Source: Plasmodium relictum (taxonomy: Eukaryota; Apicomplexa; Aconoidasida; Haemosporida; Plasmodiidae). Taken from it: DNA of 64,000 bases. Location of the stretch: positions 310,001 to 374,000 of the forward strand of contig NC_041692.1 of the NCBI RefSeq assembly GCF_900005765.1, read 5' to 3'. Positions within the stretch are counted from its first letter, which is position 1, and the number at the start of each line of letters is the position of its first letter. The translations under genes were made by a program, and so were the position numbers. Positions 1-12,313 of this stretch are shown one piece after another. Under the pieces are notes generated by a model. The model was given only the letters and a program-made list of their open reading frames with translations, was not told where the DNA came from and made no database searches.

Positions 1-81
1 TGCTTTTTTATGTCTTCTTTTTGATAAATGTTCATCAATTTTCTTTAGATAACAATTTGAATTTACCATTTTTCATGTAAA

Positions 82-1371
82 TTAATTGTTCTTGTAATTT
101 TTTACTTTTTTTATGTTATTTAAAATGAAGTTTTTTTTTTTCTTTAATTTTTCTTTAGGTTTTTTATTTTTTTTTTCATCTATTAATTCTTCTTTATTTT
201 GTAATTTTTCTTTTTCCTTATCTTCTTCCTTTTCCTTATCTTCCTTTTCCTTATCTTCTTCCTTTTGATCCCATATATTTTTGCAAATTTTCTTTTTTTT
301 TTTTTTTACTTCTTCATTGTTTCCTGAATTTATATTTTCGTCATCTTTTTCGAAGTTATTCTTCATCTTTTCTGTTTTAGTTTTTTTATCTTTTTTTTTT
401 TCTTTCTGTCTTGTTTGATCATTCATTGTATATTTTTTCTGTTTTTTGTGTATACTATAATTAACATTTTTATTTTCTCTTAAATAATTGTTCGTGTTTT
501 TATGAAATATATTTTGCTCATATTTCATAAATTTACTTGGATTAGATTTATAAAAATATGAGAAAATAAGCGATTTATCCCTTTTAATATTTTCCTTTTT
601 ACATTTTCTATTAACTATCTTTTTTTCATGTAAAGTATTTTCATATTGTAATACTCTTTTTTCATTAAAATTTTCTATTAAATTTTCCTTTAAAGCTTTA
701 TTTCTAGCATTTTTTAGTTCAATATTTTTTTCTTTTTTAGATACAATACTTTTAACTGAATTTATATTTTTATATTCATTGAATTTAGATAATTCGAAAT
801 TATTCATTTTATTGTGCAACACTTTAGATACAATTATTTTTTTATTCATCTTATTTGTATTATTTTTATTTTCTTTTTGTAATTCTTTAAAAATTTCGAA
901 ATCCTTATCTTTTTTTAAATCTTCATTTTTCCCTTCTTTTTGAAATTTATAATTGTAATTGTGATTTTGCTCTTTTTCTTCAATGTTACTTTTTTTCACA
1001 AAGTTATAAGAATTCTCATCTTTATCAAACCACCTATTTTTTTCTTTTTCCCCATTTTTTATTAGTTCTAATATTTTATTTTTTAAGGCCAGATTATTTT
1101 TTATACAGTTTCTTTTTTCAGAAAAACTGTACTTGCATTTGGGAATGCAACATTCTACTTCATTCAATACGTTGTTCTTTGAATCAGAATTTTTGATTAA
1201 ATATGTTAACTTCTGAAAGTTTTTATTTTGCAATTTTTCTTTTGAATACGTATCATTCTTTTTTAAATTTGTTTTTCCTTTTGTAATTATTTTTTTAGCA
1301 CTATCACAACCAGTTTTTGACATATATAATTGTTTCTTATCTTCATTATATTTTAATTTAATTTCTATCAT
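82..1371 (-). CDS. Lys-rich conserved protein of unknown function (3' end uncertain)
   Basis: Single open frame of 429 residues starting at an ATG whose start codon occupies 1369-1371. I do not recognise it. It is very rich in Lys, Asn and Glu. The last quarter is a charged tract, encoded at about 205-270 by short imperfect repeats that give alternating Glu-Asp and Lys runs. There is no signal peptide or membrane segment, and no enzyme motif. Two Cys near residues 74-78 (CCIPKCKYSF) are the only notable cysteine group. The frame stops at 82-84. However, a donor-like GTAAAA at 105 down to 100 followed by a possible acceptor at 43-44 would give a 63-bp intron and a phase-0 exon 1..42 that stays open to the window edge. 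The true C-terminus may therefore lie outside the window. The coding call is fairly secure; the function is unknown. Confidence 0.7.
   Translation of the reverse strand: MIEIKLKYNEDKKQLYMSKTGCDSAKKIITKGKTNLKKNDTYSKEKLQNKNFQKLTYLIKNSDSKNNVLNEVECCIPKCKYSFSEKRNCIKNNLALKNKILELIKNGEKEKNRWFDKDENSYNFVKKSNIEEKEQNHNYNYKFQKEGKNEDLKKDKDFEIFKELQKENKNNTNKMNKKIIVSKVLHNKMNNFELSKFNEYKNINSVKSIVSKKEKNIELKNARNKALKENLIENFNEKRVLQYENTLHEKKIVNRKCKKENIKRDKSLIFSYFYKSNPSKFMKYEQNIFHKNTNNYLRENKNVNYSIHKKQKKYTMNDQTRQKEKKKDKKTKTEKMKNNFEKDDENINSGNNEEVKKKKKKICKNIWDQKEEDKEKEDKEKEEDKEKEKLQNKEELIDEKKNKKPKEKLKKKKNFILNNIKKVKNYKNN
205..270. repeat. imperfect TCTTCC/TTTTCC tandem repeat inside a gene
   Basis: The plus strand shows repeated units of the type CCTTATCTTCTTCCTTTT and CCTTATCTTCCTTTT. 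On the minus strand they encode a Lys-Glu-Asp repeat (units like EEDKEKE) near the C-terminus of the Lys-rich protein. The tract probably expands and contracts by slippage. Confidence 0.6.
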
Positions 1372-3412
1372 TTTTTAAAAAAATAAAATTTAAAATATAA
1401 TTTTATATACTTTTTTTTCTTATATATTATTTCTTTTATGTCAATATTTTCAAAAGTATAAAATTTCGTTTCCGTTTTTTATGTAGAAAAAAATGTATAA
1501 TAAAATGAAGTCTTGCAAGTGTAACTAGAATAAGAATAAAACTTTCATATTTTTGTAATATTATAAGTATACTTTTTTCTTTTTGTATTTATTATGAAAA
1601 AGAAAAAAATATAACTTTAAATTAAAATACTTAAATAATTTAATTTTTTTGTTAATTTGTTGTAGTATAATTTTTTAGATTACTTGTATTTCATAAAACA
1701 CACCGTTATTTATTTATTTACTCTTTTTTTTTTTTATTTTGTTTTCTTTAAGAAAAAAGAAAGAATAATAATAAAAAAAAAAAAAAAAGATAATGAATAA
1801 ATTAATAAAAAAAAGGTATCCTAAATTTCTATTTAATTCTAATTTTTATTAGAATTGTAATATATGTATTTTCATAAATTAAAAAGATAAATTTTTGATT
1901 ATAAACCAAATAAAATTTAACTTCAGAATTTCTCAAAAGCTGGAAATAGTATGATCTAATATTACTTAAAAACAAAATATAATATATTTATATATGTTTT
2001 TTAATAAATAATAATTTTTTAATTTATTTATGTAATATATTTTTACATGTAAACAGAATGCATATATATATAAAAAATCTTTTAAAAGTAGATAATTAAA
2101 ATTTTTTTTTGCCTTTTTCTATAAATACTTCTCTAAAAAAAAAATTATTCTTTTAATTAATTTTGTTCTATAATGAATAGACAGGAATAATTATATTACT
2201 TTTAAATTTTTTTTATATATTTAAAAACAAAAATATAAATTAATAGTTGCTAAATATATAAACTAGTAAAGGTAAAAATAATATGCCAAAAAAATATTTC
2301 ATAAATTTTCTTAAAATTATATTATAGAAAATTACTAGATGAAAATATATAGAATTTTTATATTAACATAATGAATAAAAAATTATTTTATTTTAACAAA
2401 AGAATATAAGTTAATGAGATTAGAATATTTATTATAAAGCATTAATTTTAAATATTTTATAATGATTTATCATCTTTTCAAAAATTTAATAATTAGAAAT
2501 TATACTAATATATATTGAATGGGATTTAAGAATTCTTAATAAAAAAGTAGCAATAGTGTAAAAAAGTGCACACACATAAAAGCATATTTCATAAAATGAT
2601 TTTTATTTATTCCTTTTTCTTTTAAATTATAAAAAAAATTAAAAAAAAAAATTTTCAAGAGTTAATAATTATTTTACTTATAAAAGTTTCTATGTAGACA
2701 TATATGCGTTCCTGATACTTGAAGAACCATTTATAAATTCAAGAAAAAAAGATAATGCAGAAATAATCTTTTAGAATTAGCTTGATTTTTTTTTTTTCCC
2801 CCTTTTTTATTTCTGTTTTCATTAAATTATTTTATATTAATAATAGAACATTTCTTATTTTTAAAATTTAAGTTTTAAAGTTGATAAAGATATTTGTTGG
2901 TATGTTTTATAAATATTAAAACAGAAAGGCAAAAAAATAAAAATAGAATAAAATATAGAAGCTTTCAAATAGTAATGTATTTACTTTCTATTTTTTTTTA
3001 ACTTTTTTTTAAATTACTAATTTAGAATTTTTAAAAAGAGTATAATGCTTCGTTTATAAAAAAAAAAAAAATAAATAAAAATAACAAAAAAAATTAAAAG
3101 ATATTTAAAAAAAATGAAGAAAATTTATAAAAAAAAATTAATAAGCATGTAAACAGACAATGCTATTATTAGGTGAAACTAAAAAACGCACATAAAAAAA
3201 GAGTCAGAAATATTATAAAAATAATAATGAAAGAGAATCACATAAAAATATAGAATAATTGAGAAGAATAAAAAAAAGGGGGAACTAATATTTTTCCTTA
3301 TTTTAATAATATTAAGTTATAAATATGCCTATATTTAATGAAATTCATATTATAATTATTCCAATATATATAAATATAAATTGTAATATATTTTAATTAT
3401 AAAAAAATTGTT
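1372..3412. other. intergenic, 2.0 kb, no gene seen
   Basis: A+T-rich sequence between two minus-strand genes. It holds the upstream region of the Lys-rich gene and the 3' region of the FYVE-like gene. A GTGCAC hexamer (a site of the type bound by AP2-I) occurs at 2566-2571, about 1.2 kb upstream of the start codon. No coding signal was found. Confidence 0.5.
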
Positions 3413-4147
3413 TTATAGGAGTTCCTTTGATTTATTTAAGACTTCCATAGCAAATGGCATAATCTTATTTCTAATTATTTTTAGGTATAAGAATAAATTT
3501 TTACTCATTTTATTAAGAATTAAAGTGTTATCTGTCACAAAATTGTTTTTTTTTTTCATTTTATTTAAGAATTCTACATCTTCTTGAATTTTTTCAGTTA
3601 AATGGCTTATTTCTTTCTTAAAATCATTCAAAAATTCTTTATTATTTTCACATAACATTATTAATCCATTTAACTGAGATATGTTACTACATATTGTTGT
3701 ATAACAATTGGAAATTTTATTAAAAATATTTTCTAAATCAATTGCTTTTTTATCTATTGACAAATTTGGGTATATAATATATTTTAATTCATTTATATAA
3801 ATAAAACAGTTTTTACATAATCTTATTTTTATATATTTTAGTTTTGCATCTTTCATTAAGTCTATGCTCTTAGCACAATACATACAAAATACTTCTTCGC
3901 ATAAATCACAAAAAAATTTTTTTGTATTTAAATAATTACTTTGTTTAACAAGGATTTTGCAATTATTACAATAATTTCCTTCTCTTCTTTTTAAACTGCT
4001 TGCTTTTAAAAAATTTTTTAAATCAATTGAATTATTATTAATCAAAATTCTCTTAAGCCAACTTTTGCGAGGATCTATTTCTTCTTTTGCAATTTCTCGT
4101 TTGTCCATAAAAATTTTTGTTAAGTCTCTACTTAATCTATCATTCAT
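3413..4147 (-). CDS. FYVE-type zinc finger protein, degenerate
   Basis: Intact 244-residue protein starting at an ATG. Eight cysteines at about residues 60, 63, 80, 83, 88, 91, 111 and 114 have the spacing CX2C-X16-CX2C-X4-CX2C-X19-CX2C, which is the FYVE zinc-finger arrangement. The last pair sits in IRLCKNC, matching the family's RVC motif. Family knowledge: FYVE domains bind phosphatidylinositol 3-phosphate on endosomes through a basic RKHHCR patch and a WxxD motif. Here the patch reads TKKFFCDLC, so both pocket histidines are absent, and no clear WxxD is visible. The C-terminal 120 residues look helical and probably form a coiled coil. I infer a role in endosomal or digestive-vacuole traffic, perhaps without classic PI3P binding. 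The P. falciparum FYVE protein FCP is, from memory, on another chromosome, so this may be a second member. Confidence 0.75.
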   Translation of the reverse strand: MNDRLSRDLTKIFMDKREIAKEEIDPRKSWLKRILINNNSIDLKNFLKASSLKRREGNYCNNCKILVKQSNYLNTKKFFCDLCEEVFCMYCAKSIDLMKDAKLKYIKIRLCKNCFIYINELKYIIYPNLSIDKKAIDLENIFNKISNCYTTICSNISQLNGLIMLCENNKEFLNDFKKEISHLTEKIQEDVEFLNKMKKKNNFVTDNTLILNKMSKNLFLYLKIIRNKIMPFAMEVLNKSKELL

Positions 4148-6013
4148 TATTTTTTTGAAAAAATAAAATAGTTACACTAAAATAATATATATATTTATAA
4201 GCATAATCATATCTTGAATTTACATTTTTAAAAAAAATTAATATTTTTTTTTAAATGTTATGAAGATGACTAACAGTAATCCTACATGTAACTTGATGTA
4301 TCATAAATAATTTAAGTTTTAATATTTATATTACGGTACTGAACATTATTAAACACTTAAATATTTATTAAAGAAAAATATTATATTTTAAAATAAGTAA
4401 TCACTAATATATCCTAATTGAAAATTTACTCTCATTTTTCATTTTTACTTACTAATTAAAGATTAAATTTTTATAAATAAAAAAAAAAAATAAAATAAAA
4501 TATTAACTTTAATAATATTAAATTTTTTATAGGTTTTTTTTTATTTTTTCTTTTATTTATTTAGTCCTGATTTTAGGAATGCGTGCATTTATAAAATAGA
4601 ATTTTATTAAATAATTTATTATGATTTTTTTTTTTTTTTCTATAATTTTATTCCTATTATTATTATTGTTATTTTTCTTAATGTTTATATATGTACACAT
4701 AGAATGATTTTAGGATATATTTTTATTTTATTTTTTATTTTTATGGGATTTAGCTTTTTTTTTTTTTGTTTACTTTATTTTTCTTTTTTTTATTAAGAAA
4801 TTATTATTTTTTTATTAAAAATAAAAATCGATGTTATACAATTTTTAAGAAACAAAATTATACTTTATTATTAGTGTAAAATTTTATATAAAAATGTATT
4901 TTATATTGAATATTTTTTTTATTTATATTAATATAATAATGTTCATCAACAATTAAGAATTTTTTTAAAATATATATGAAGCATATTTGATCACATTTCT
5001 TTTTATATTTAACCATAATACATTAGTATACGTAATTACATATGTGAGAAGGAAGTTTATTCAATAGAACATTATATAAAAAAAAGAAGCAAATACATAA
5101 TTGTGTGTAAATAACTTTTATTTAAGTTTTTTATATATATTTCTTTTTTTATTAAATATATATCATTGCTTTTTCATATAGACTTTGAAATTAAATTAAA
5201 ATGTTAAGAAATATAATTAGTTATATATATATTTATATTTCTATAGTGTTAAATTATTCATAAAATATTTTAATAAATAAAACATACAAGTTTAAACTTT
5301 ATTTGTTTTATTTTATTATTTTTTTTTTTATTAAATAGAATTTCTCGTTTTTAATTTTATTAATTTTTTATATTTAAGTTAGAAAAATCAAGATATCAAA
5401 ATGAGTGAAATCAAATAAAATGCTTAATATAAATATATAAAAATAAACAAAGTGAAAATATTTATAAATATTTAAAAATAAAGTATATATAAGCATATAG
5501 CTTTAGTTGGATATAAGAAAAACAAAAAGAAAAATGTAAAAATAAATATATAAATTAACATATAAGCAAGTAATTCAGACAACAAAATTGGTATATATAT
5601 CTGTGTATATATTTAAGAAAATAAATATATATTTTGTTTGTTAATTTTGAGTTAAATATTAAAAGAATATTTGAATTTGCAAAGAAATAAACAAGAAGGT
5701 TAAATGCGAAATAAATTATTAAAATTAGTAAAAGTAAATAAATATAGAATAAAGTATATGTTACAACAAATAAATTATGTTTCTTTAATTTTAAATTAAA
5801 GAGATAAAAAATTATAAAATTAAAAATTGATGAGATAGCAAATCATAATTAAATAATAAAATATCAAGATATTTTTGGTTGATTTTTCTTTGTTTTATTT
5901 TTTTATTTTTCTATTTTTTTTATTTTTCTATTTTTTTTATTTTTATATTTTATTAGTCTATTTTTTTTTTTTTTATATTTAATATACGAAAGTGTGAAGT
6001 ATTTACTTTCAAT
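4148..6013. other. divergent intergenic region, 1.9 kb
   Basis: Lies between two genes that point away from each other, so it must contain the promoters of both the FYVE-like gene and the Asn-rich gene. It is A+T-rich with many homopolymer runs. T-rich repeats just upstream of the Asn-rich gene (about 5885-5980) are typical of 5' leaders here. No additional gene was seen. Confidence 0.5.
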
Positions 6014-8624
6014 ATGAAAAGAACAAAATATAGAAGTTCTAATGATTATAAAAAAATTAAAAAAGATGTATATATAAGTTCAAAAAGAAAAAAAAATGAT
6101 AGCGATGAAATTAGTGAAGTGGATTATGAAGAAGGAATTAAATATCGTGAAAGTTACAAGCATAAAAAAATGGAATACCATAATGTGGATAACAATAATA
6201 TGTGTTCTAATTTAGAAAAAAAAGGAAAAGAGAATATCATTTCATTACATAGTAACAAAATAGATTATAATACAAATGATATTTATTCTTTAAACCCTAC
6301 AAACAATGTAAATAGAAATAGTATTGATGGAAATATAAATAAAATTAATTATGATAATAAAAATAATATACAAAATTTCAGTCATAATAATATTCATATT
6401 ATTCCAATAAATAATATAAAAACTACTAGTTGTAATAATGTAAAAGTGTTAAATCATAATTTAAATAATAGAGGATCATTAAATAATAATATGAATCTCT
6501 ATACAAACTCATTAATTAAAATAAATTATGAAGGTGGGAGTAATAAAGAAAAAGAGATAAAAAATTTAAATGAAATAGATTCATCAAAAATAAGTAATTT
6601 GCTTATTCCAGAAGATAAATTCTTAGAAGAAAAAAATAATGAGTTAATAAATAAATTTTATGGAAATATAAAAATAAAAAAACCTAATAATAGTTTAATC
6701 AATGTTAATTTTGATACAATTACAAAAAAAATAAATACAGATATTAAATTATTGGAGAATTTAGATATGCTAAAATTACAAGAATCAGAAAATTTAGATG
6801 ATTCTCTAAAAACTCCTTGTATTAGTTCAATAATAAATGATAAAAAAAAAAATTTAGAAATATATGAATTTTGGAAATTCCCTTTGGAAATTTTTGACAA
6901 ATATATTTTTAAAAATAAAAATCATGATTATGAAAAATGGATATCTAACTGTAGAACTTTATTTATTTTAGGTTTACCATTTCAATTAAATGAATATTAT
7001 ATGTTGCATAGTATAATAGATATATATTATAATAATAAAAATTATGATAGTATATTGGATATAATAGATTTAAACAATGAGGATACTATATATAATAATG
7101 TGCAATTATATTGTACTTTTCAGCAAAGTAAAAGAAAATATATAATGTTGGCTGAAAAATTAGGAATTTTAAAGTTTGAATTATTATTTGGAAATGAATT
7201 TTATTCAGCAAAAAATGAGTTACTATCTACATATCTTAATTTGAAGTATAGGGAATTTTATAAAATTAATTGTAATAGTGGTGCAATGGGATTATTACAT
7301 TTTAAAAATGAAAGATTTGCAAGAGAATTTTGGATAACATATTCAAATTATTCATCTTGTTTTTATGAAAAACATATTAAAGTAATCCCTGATATTAATG
7401 GTTTGAAAATATTTTTAGAAGCTTCTGTTTTTTATTTAACCCCTGAAAGTTTTATTACACAAATAAATTATAATGAATTGAATGTTGTTTTAAGTAATAT
7501 ACAAAAAAAAAATATTAGTACTATCAATTTAATTAATGAGATGAAAATCTGTTATAATCAGAAAAACATATGGAATCTTATATTTCAAAATATAAGCATT
7601 GAAGAATTTCGTAATAAAAACAAAAAAGAACAAAATGAAACAAGAAAAGTGGATGATAGAAATATTAACTTAGAAGATCAATTGATTAATTTTCCTTTTT
7701 TATGTAATTCAAGTAATAACTTATTAATTCATATATATGACACTCATATTAATAGATTTTTAATTTCTAGTGGATTATGTTTACTCGCATGCCCCTATTT
7801 AGATGAAGAAGCAGGAAATAGAATGGCTGAATTTTTTAAAAAATTTTATTTACTAGATTGGTTCCACTATGATATGGATAAAACTTGCTATTTTTATATT
7901 TTTAAAACAGTTTTAAATGTTTTTTGTATATTTAAAAGAAACTTTAAAACATGTTCTGATTATATTGTTTGTTCTGTCTTTTTAAAGCTTCCTTTTGGTA
8001 TTATTCCAGCTATATATATCAATTTTTCAACCAATTTAAAAGACAAAAATGTAAAAGAGAAAAATAATATTAAATGTTACGATAATGAATCATTTATAAG
8101 TAATATAAATAAAAAATTTTCAACATTTAATATAAGCAATAGTAATATTATGAATAATGCCGGTAACAATTTAAAACAACTAAAAAGTTCTCCTGATGTG
8201 AATACTGTAATTCCAAGGAAAATAATAAATAGCATAAATTCAATAGAAAATATCAATTTAGAAAATAAAAATATACAAAATAATTGTTCAAAAAGTAAAG
8301 TTTTCAAAATGAACAATTTTAATTTATATAATAAAAAAAGTAATGAGAATACCGATATTATTACTTCTAAAAAGAAAAATGATAGTGATAACGTTAATTT
8401 AATTGATTCTAGTAAGAATAATTATAAAGATAAAATAATATCAAATATTGCTTATAAAAAATTAAATAACAATGATGATAATAATAACAGCGGTTGTAAT
8501 AATAGTAATAATAATAATAAAGATAATAACAATAATAATAATAATAATAAAGATAATAGTAATAATAATAATAATAACAATAATAATAATAATAATAAAG
8601 ATAATAGTAATAATAATAATAATG

Positions 8625-8706
<82 letters not shown>

Positions 8707-9313
8707 AAATTGTAGTATTCATGGAAAAAATGAAAAAGTAAAAAGTGCTATGAGTAGTCTTGGAACATATAATAATACACAAAATATTGATTCAGTATCT
8801 GATGGCATTAAAATTAAAAATAATAATGAAGTACAGAGTAATTGTGAATTTAATGTAAATAATTCTAAAAATTATTTAAATATGGAAAATAATAATAATG
8901 AAAAAGAATGTGACTCTTATAAAAAAATAGTTGAAGATATTAATGACCACATATTTGCTAATAAAATAGATAATCGAAATAATAATAGTAATACTGGAGG
9001 AAATTTTAAAAAACAAAATATAATAAATCCTGAGACTTTAATAAAAAAAAATGAGGATACGAGAAATAAAATGAATTCAAAGAAAAATAAAAAAATTGTA
9101 AATATTAAAAAAAATAGAAAAGAGGTACAAAAAAGTAATAAAGATGATATTGATTTAAAAATAATAGAAAAAGAAGATATATCTATAAATAATGTGAAAA
9201 GTGAAACGAAAACTGAAAAAAACTTTATTAATGAGAATTATCATAATAATAGTATTTCTGAAAATATTAAAAAAAAAAATGTTAAAAGAAAAAGAATAAA
9301 AAAAAAAATATAA
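6014..9313 (+). CDS. large Asn-rich conserved protein, unknown function
   Basis: Uninterrupted frame of 1099 residues from an ATG. I do not recognise the family. Three zones are visible. Residues 1 to about 280 are Asn/Lys-rich and probably disordered. Residues about 285-680 form a more complex, hydrophobic, probably folded core, with segments such as TLFILGLPFQLNEYY and GAMGLLHFKNERFAREFW. These faintly resemble the two halves of an RNA-recognition fold, but I cannot confirm that. The remainder is low complexity, with a long Asn tract at about 816-900 and a Lys-rich basic tail that could act in nuclear localisation or nucleic acid binding. No signal peptide or membrane span. The gene is convergent with the EMC7 gene downstream. 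Confidence 0.8.
8465..8701 (+). repeat. AAT trinucleotide repeat coding poly-Asn
   Basis: Nearly pure AAT codons interrupted by GAT, AGT and AAAGAT units. The longest uninterrupted stretch, 8627-8698, is 24 consecutive AAT codons with no synonymous AAC, which implies recent slippage expansion. The opposite strand and shifted frames read as poly-Ile open frames, which are artefacts of this repeat. Confidence 0.95.
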
Positions 9314-11695
9314 AAATTAATAATAAATTAGTAACTAAAAATATGACATCATAAAATTTAAATTTACGTTTAATAAAAAGTGATACAGCTAATTAATTGC
9401 AGAAAAGAAAGATACAAGTGTTAAATAATTCTAAAAAGAATTTAAATGTATTGTTGAATAATTGAAAAAAATAATAGAATAAATACAAAATATAGATTGT
9501 ATATATTCTATACATATATATATAAAGATTAGTGTAAGGGAAAGAGTGATAAGACTTTAATTATTTTTGTGTTCATTTACCTAGTAAAATAAAAAAAAAT
9601 CAATTATTAACACAATATATATATTTTTTTTTTTTAAAAGTATAAACATTAAAATTTTAATGTTACTTTGAAGAAAACATAAAAATATATATGCATATGC
9701 CTATTTTTGCGTAAATATATATATATGCATATATTCCTTTTAGAAAAATTATAAATAAGTAATACATATTTATATTTGTAATTTTATTTTATAATTTTGT
9801 TTATTTCATTTATATAACATATAAAATAAATCAAGAAAGAAAATAAATTTTTTTTTATTTATATCTCATCAACTTATAGATAAATACATAAATTTTTATA
9901 AATTTATACATATATATATATTTTTTTTTATCATATATATATGACATTGTAATTTTTATATATTTTTCTTTTCCCTTTTCATTCATTTATTTCGTTATTA
10001 TTGTAACAATGTATTTTTCAATGTTATATTATAATTATATATATATTATTTGTTAATAAATATGCATAGAAGAATTTATCTTTTTTTAATTTTTAAGAAG
10101 GTATAATTAAAGTCAGTATTTTTAAAATGCTCTTAATAGCAAGTGCTTAAAATTGAAGCAGACGTTATATTTTATGAAAAGAATTTGAAATTTTTTGCAC
10201 TGTTTTTTTGTTGTGTACATATAGTTTTTAATATTATATATGTATATATATTTTTAAATTAAGAATTTTATTAATTACACATTTTTTTATTTTTTTGTTC
10301 TTAGTTTTGTAATTAGCTTATATGAATATTTTCTCATAATTTTTTTTATATTTTTTAAAATTGTCTTATTTTTTTTTTATTAGTACATATTTTTTAAAAA
10401 AAAAATATATATAATTATTTAATAAAAATTTTACTTATTAAATATATAAATTAATATCATTTTTAAGAATTTTTTTTTATTTTAAATATACTGATATTTT
10501 ATCTTTATATAGATATTTCCTATTCATAAAATTTTAAAAACAACAGTTCTTTTTTTTTTCTTATATAACTCAAAATTTTTTATTATTATTTTATTAGAGA
10601 TATTTTAATTTTTTATATATTAATATTATTAAAGGTATTTTTTTTTTTAACAATGAGTATATTTACTTTAACAATTACAGAAAAGATATTTTAAATGAAA
10701 AGGCAAACATTTTAAAGTGTAATTATTTGTATTTTTTTATTTTTTAATTTTAAAGAAGCATAAATCATATTATTTTAATTGTATTATTTCATTTGTCAAT
10801 TATTTTACTAAATGATAAGCTTTTTTATTTCTTAAATACATTTTTATATAAAAAAAGAGAAATAAATTTTAAATATTTATAATGATATATAGAATTTTTT
10901 TATTGTACACAGTTTTAGTTTTTAATTTTATTTATTGTTAATATTAAAATTTTTTAAAAAAATGCTTATTTTTTTGTATTAATTTCTTATAATTTTTTAA
11001 AAGAATTTTCTTTAATATTAGCACCATTTTATTTAATTCTTTATTAAAGAATAAAGTTAAAATTTTTAGAATATTCATACTTACGTAATTGCAAAATTGT
11101 ATCTCTTTTTAATTTTTTTTTTATATAAATATATGTAAAAATTCTAATTTTAATAGTCTAAATATAATTTTTATTATATAATTTGTATTATTTCTTAACA
11201 TTTAATTTTTTATAATTAAAAATTTATATTGTCTAATTTTCAATAAAAATTAAAATACCAAAAAAAAAGGAAAATTTATAAACAAAGGTTTTAAAAACAA
11301 AATTAGAAGTTTTATAAAAAAAAAATTTTAAGTATTATTCTATAGAAATAATATAAATTTTTTTATGTAGTGTATTTATTTTGTTATAAAAAATATTTTA
11401 AAATTGTTTAAAAATGTTACACCTGTTAAAATTTCCTTTATAATTAATTATATCATCTTTTAAAATTCCAAAAATGTTCCACTTTCTTTTTTTAAAATAA
11501 TAAAATATCCACATATATATACATGTACCTACCACCGTGTTTTTCATTTGAAAAATATAACATTGTTTTTTTTTTTTTTTTTAAAAGTTATCTCTAATTT
11601 GTTTTTTCTTTTTATGATAAAGTTATTTTAGTTAATGCTTATATTTTGAGGTAATTTTTTTTAATCTTATATTTATATATTGACAAATTTCATTA
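9314..11695. other. convergent intergenic region, 2.4 kb, no gene seen
   Basis: Holds the 3' ends of the Asn-rich and EMC7-like genes. It is long for a convergent gap in this window. It consists of A+T-rich sequence with (TA)n and poly(T) runs. I found no open frame with protein-like composition and no compact G+C island. Confidence 0.45.
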
Positions 11696-12313
11696 TTATT
11701 TAACAGATTCTAAAAAGTTTGATTTATATGTAATTTGGCTAAAAGATTCTTCATTAGCTGATTCAGATATTTTTTGCATTTGAGGTAGTAAACATAGTAA
11801 AATTAAGAAAAAAAGAAAAGTTAAGAAGAGAGGGCTTTTTAATAATTTAAATAAAGAAAAGGTTTTTTGAGGCATAAGGAACTCATAAAAGTTTTTTATT
11901 TCAAAGACAATGTTATTTACCATTAAATTATTTTTTTCAAAAGGTAATATAAGTTCGTATGCTTGTACTATATATATTTTGTGATTATTTTTTGTCATTT
12001 TATGCTTAACTTCAACATGAAACTTATTAAATTCTAAATAAGGATGATTAATGAATAAAGTGTATGCTCCTTCATTTACATTAGTGAAAACAAATTTTCC
12101 ATTACTTTTTGGTTTTGTATAAGTTTCCGAGTCTAAATAAACAGTACAATTTAATAAAATATCGCTATTAGCTTTAACTATTCCTTCAATATAATTATTT
12201 TTTAAATCAATATATTCTTCTTCACATTTTGATACTTTTAAATATAAACAAATAAAAATTATAAAAAAAACGGTCTTCAAGGATTTAATGTTTTTATCTA
12301 TTGTTTTGTACAT
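11696..12313 (-). CDS. EMC7: ER membrane protein complex subunit 7-like (DUF2012)
   Basis: 205 residues from ATG to stop. An N-terminal signal peptide (about residues 11-30, ending SKCEE) precedes a lumenal beta-sandwich at about 40-130, with the family-typical order GIVKAN, a phenyl/Gly turn, GKFVFTNVNEGAYTL, then HPYLEF. One membrane span follows (about 164-182, LTFLFFLILLCLLP), then a short cytosolic tail. Length and layout match EMC7 of animals. Family role: subunit of the ER membrane complex, which inserts tail-anchored and multi-pass proteins and helps their folding. No intron. The product is assigned from domain order rather than from long identity, so the subunit number is likely but not certain. 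Confidence 0.75.
   Translation of the reverse strand: MYKTIDKNIKSLKTVFFIIFICLYLKVSKCEEEYIDLKNNYIEGIVKANSDILLNCTVYLDSETYTKPKSNGKFVFTNVNEGAYTLFINHPYLEFNKFHVEVKHKMTKNNHKIYIVQAYELILPFEKNNLMVNNIVFEIKNFYEFLMPQKTFSLFKLLKSPLFLTFLFFLILLCLLPQMQKISESANEESFSQITYKSNFLESVK

Noticed and set aside
2566-2571. GTGCAC hexamer as an AP2-I promoter site
   Set aside because: Single hexamer more than 1 kb from the nearest start codon; not enough to call a regulatory site.
8462-8782. Poly-Ile open frames on both strands
   Set aside because: Out-of-frame readings of the AAT repeat inside the Asn-rich gene; not real proteins.
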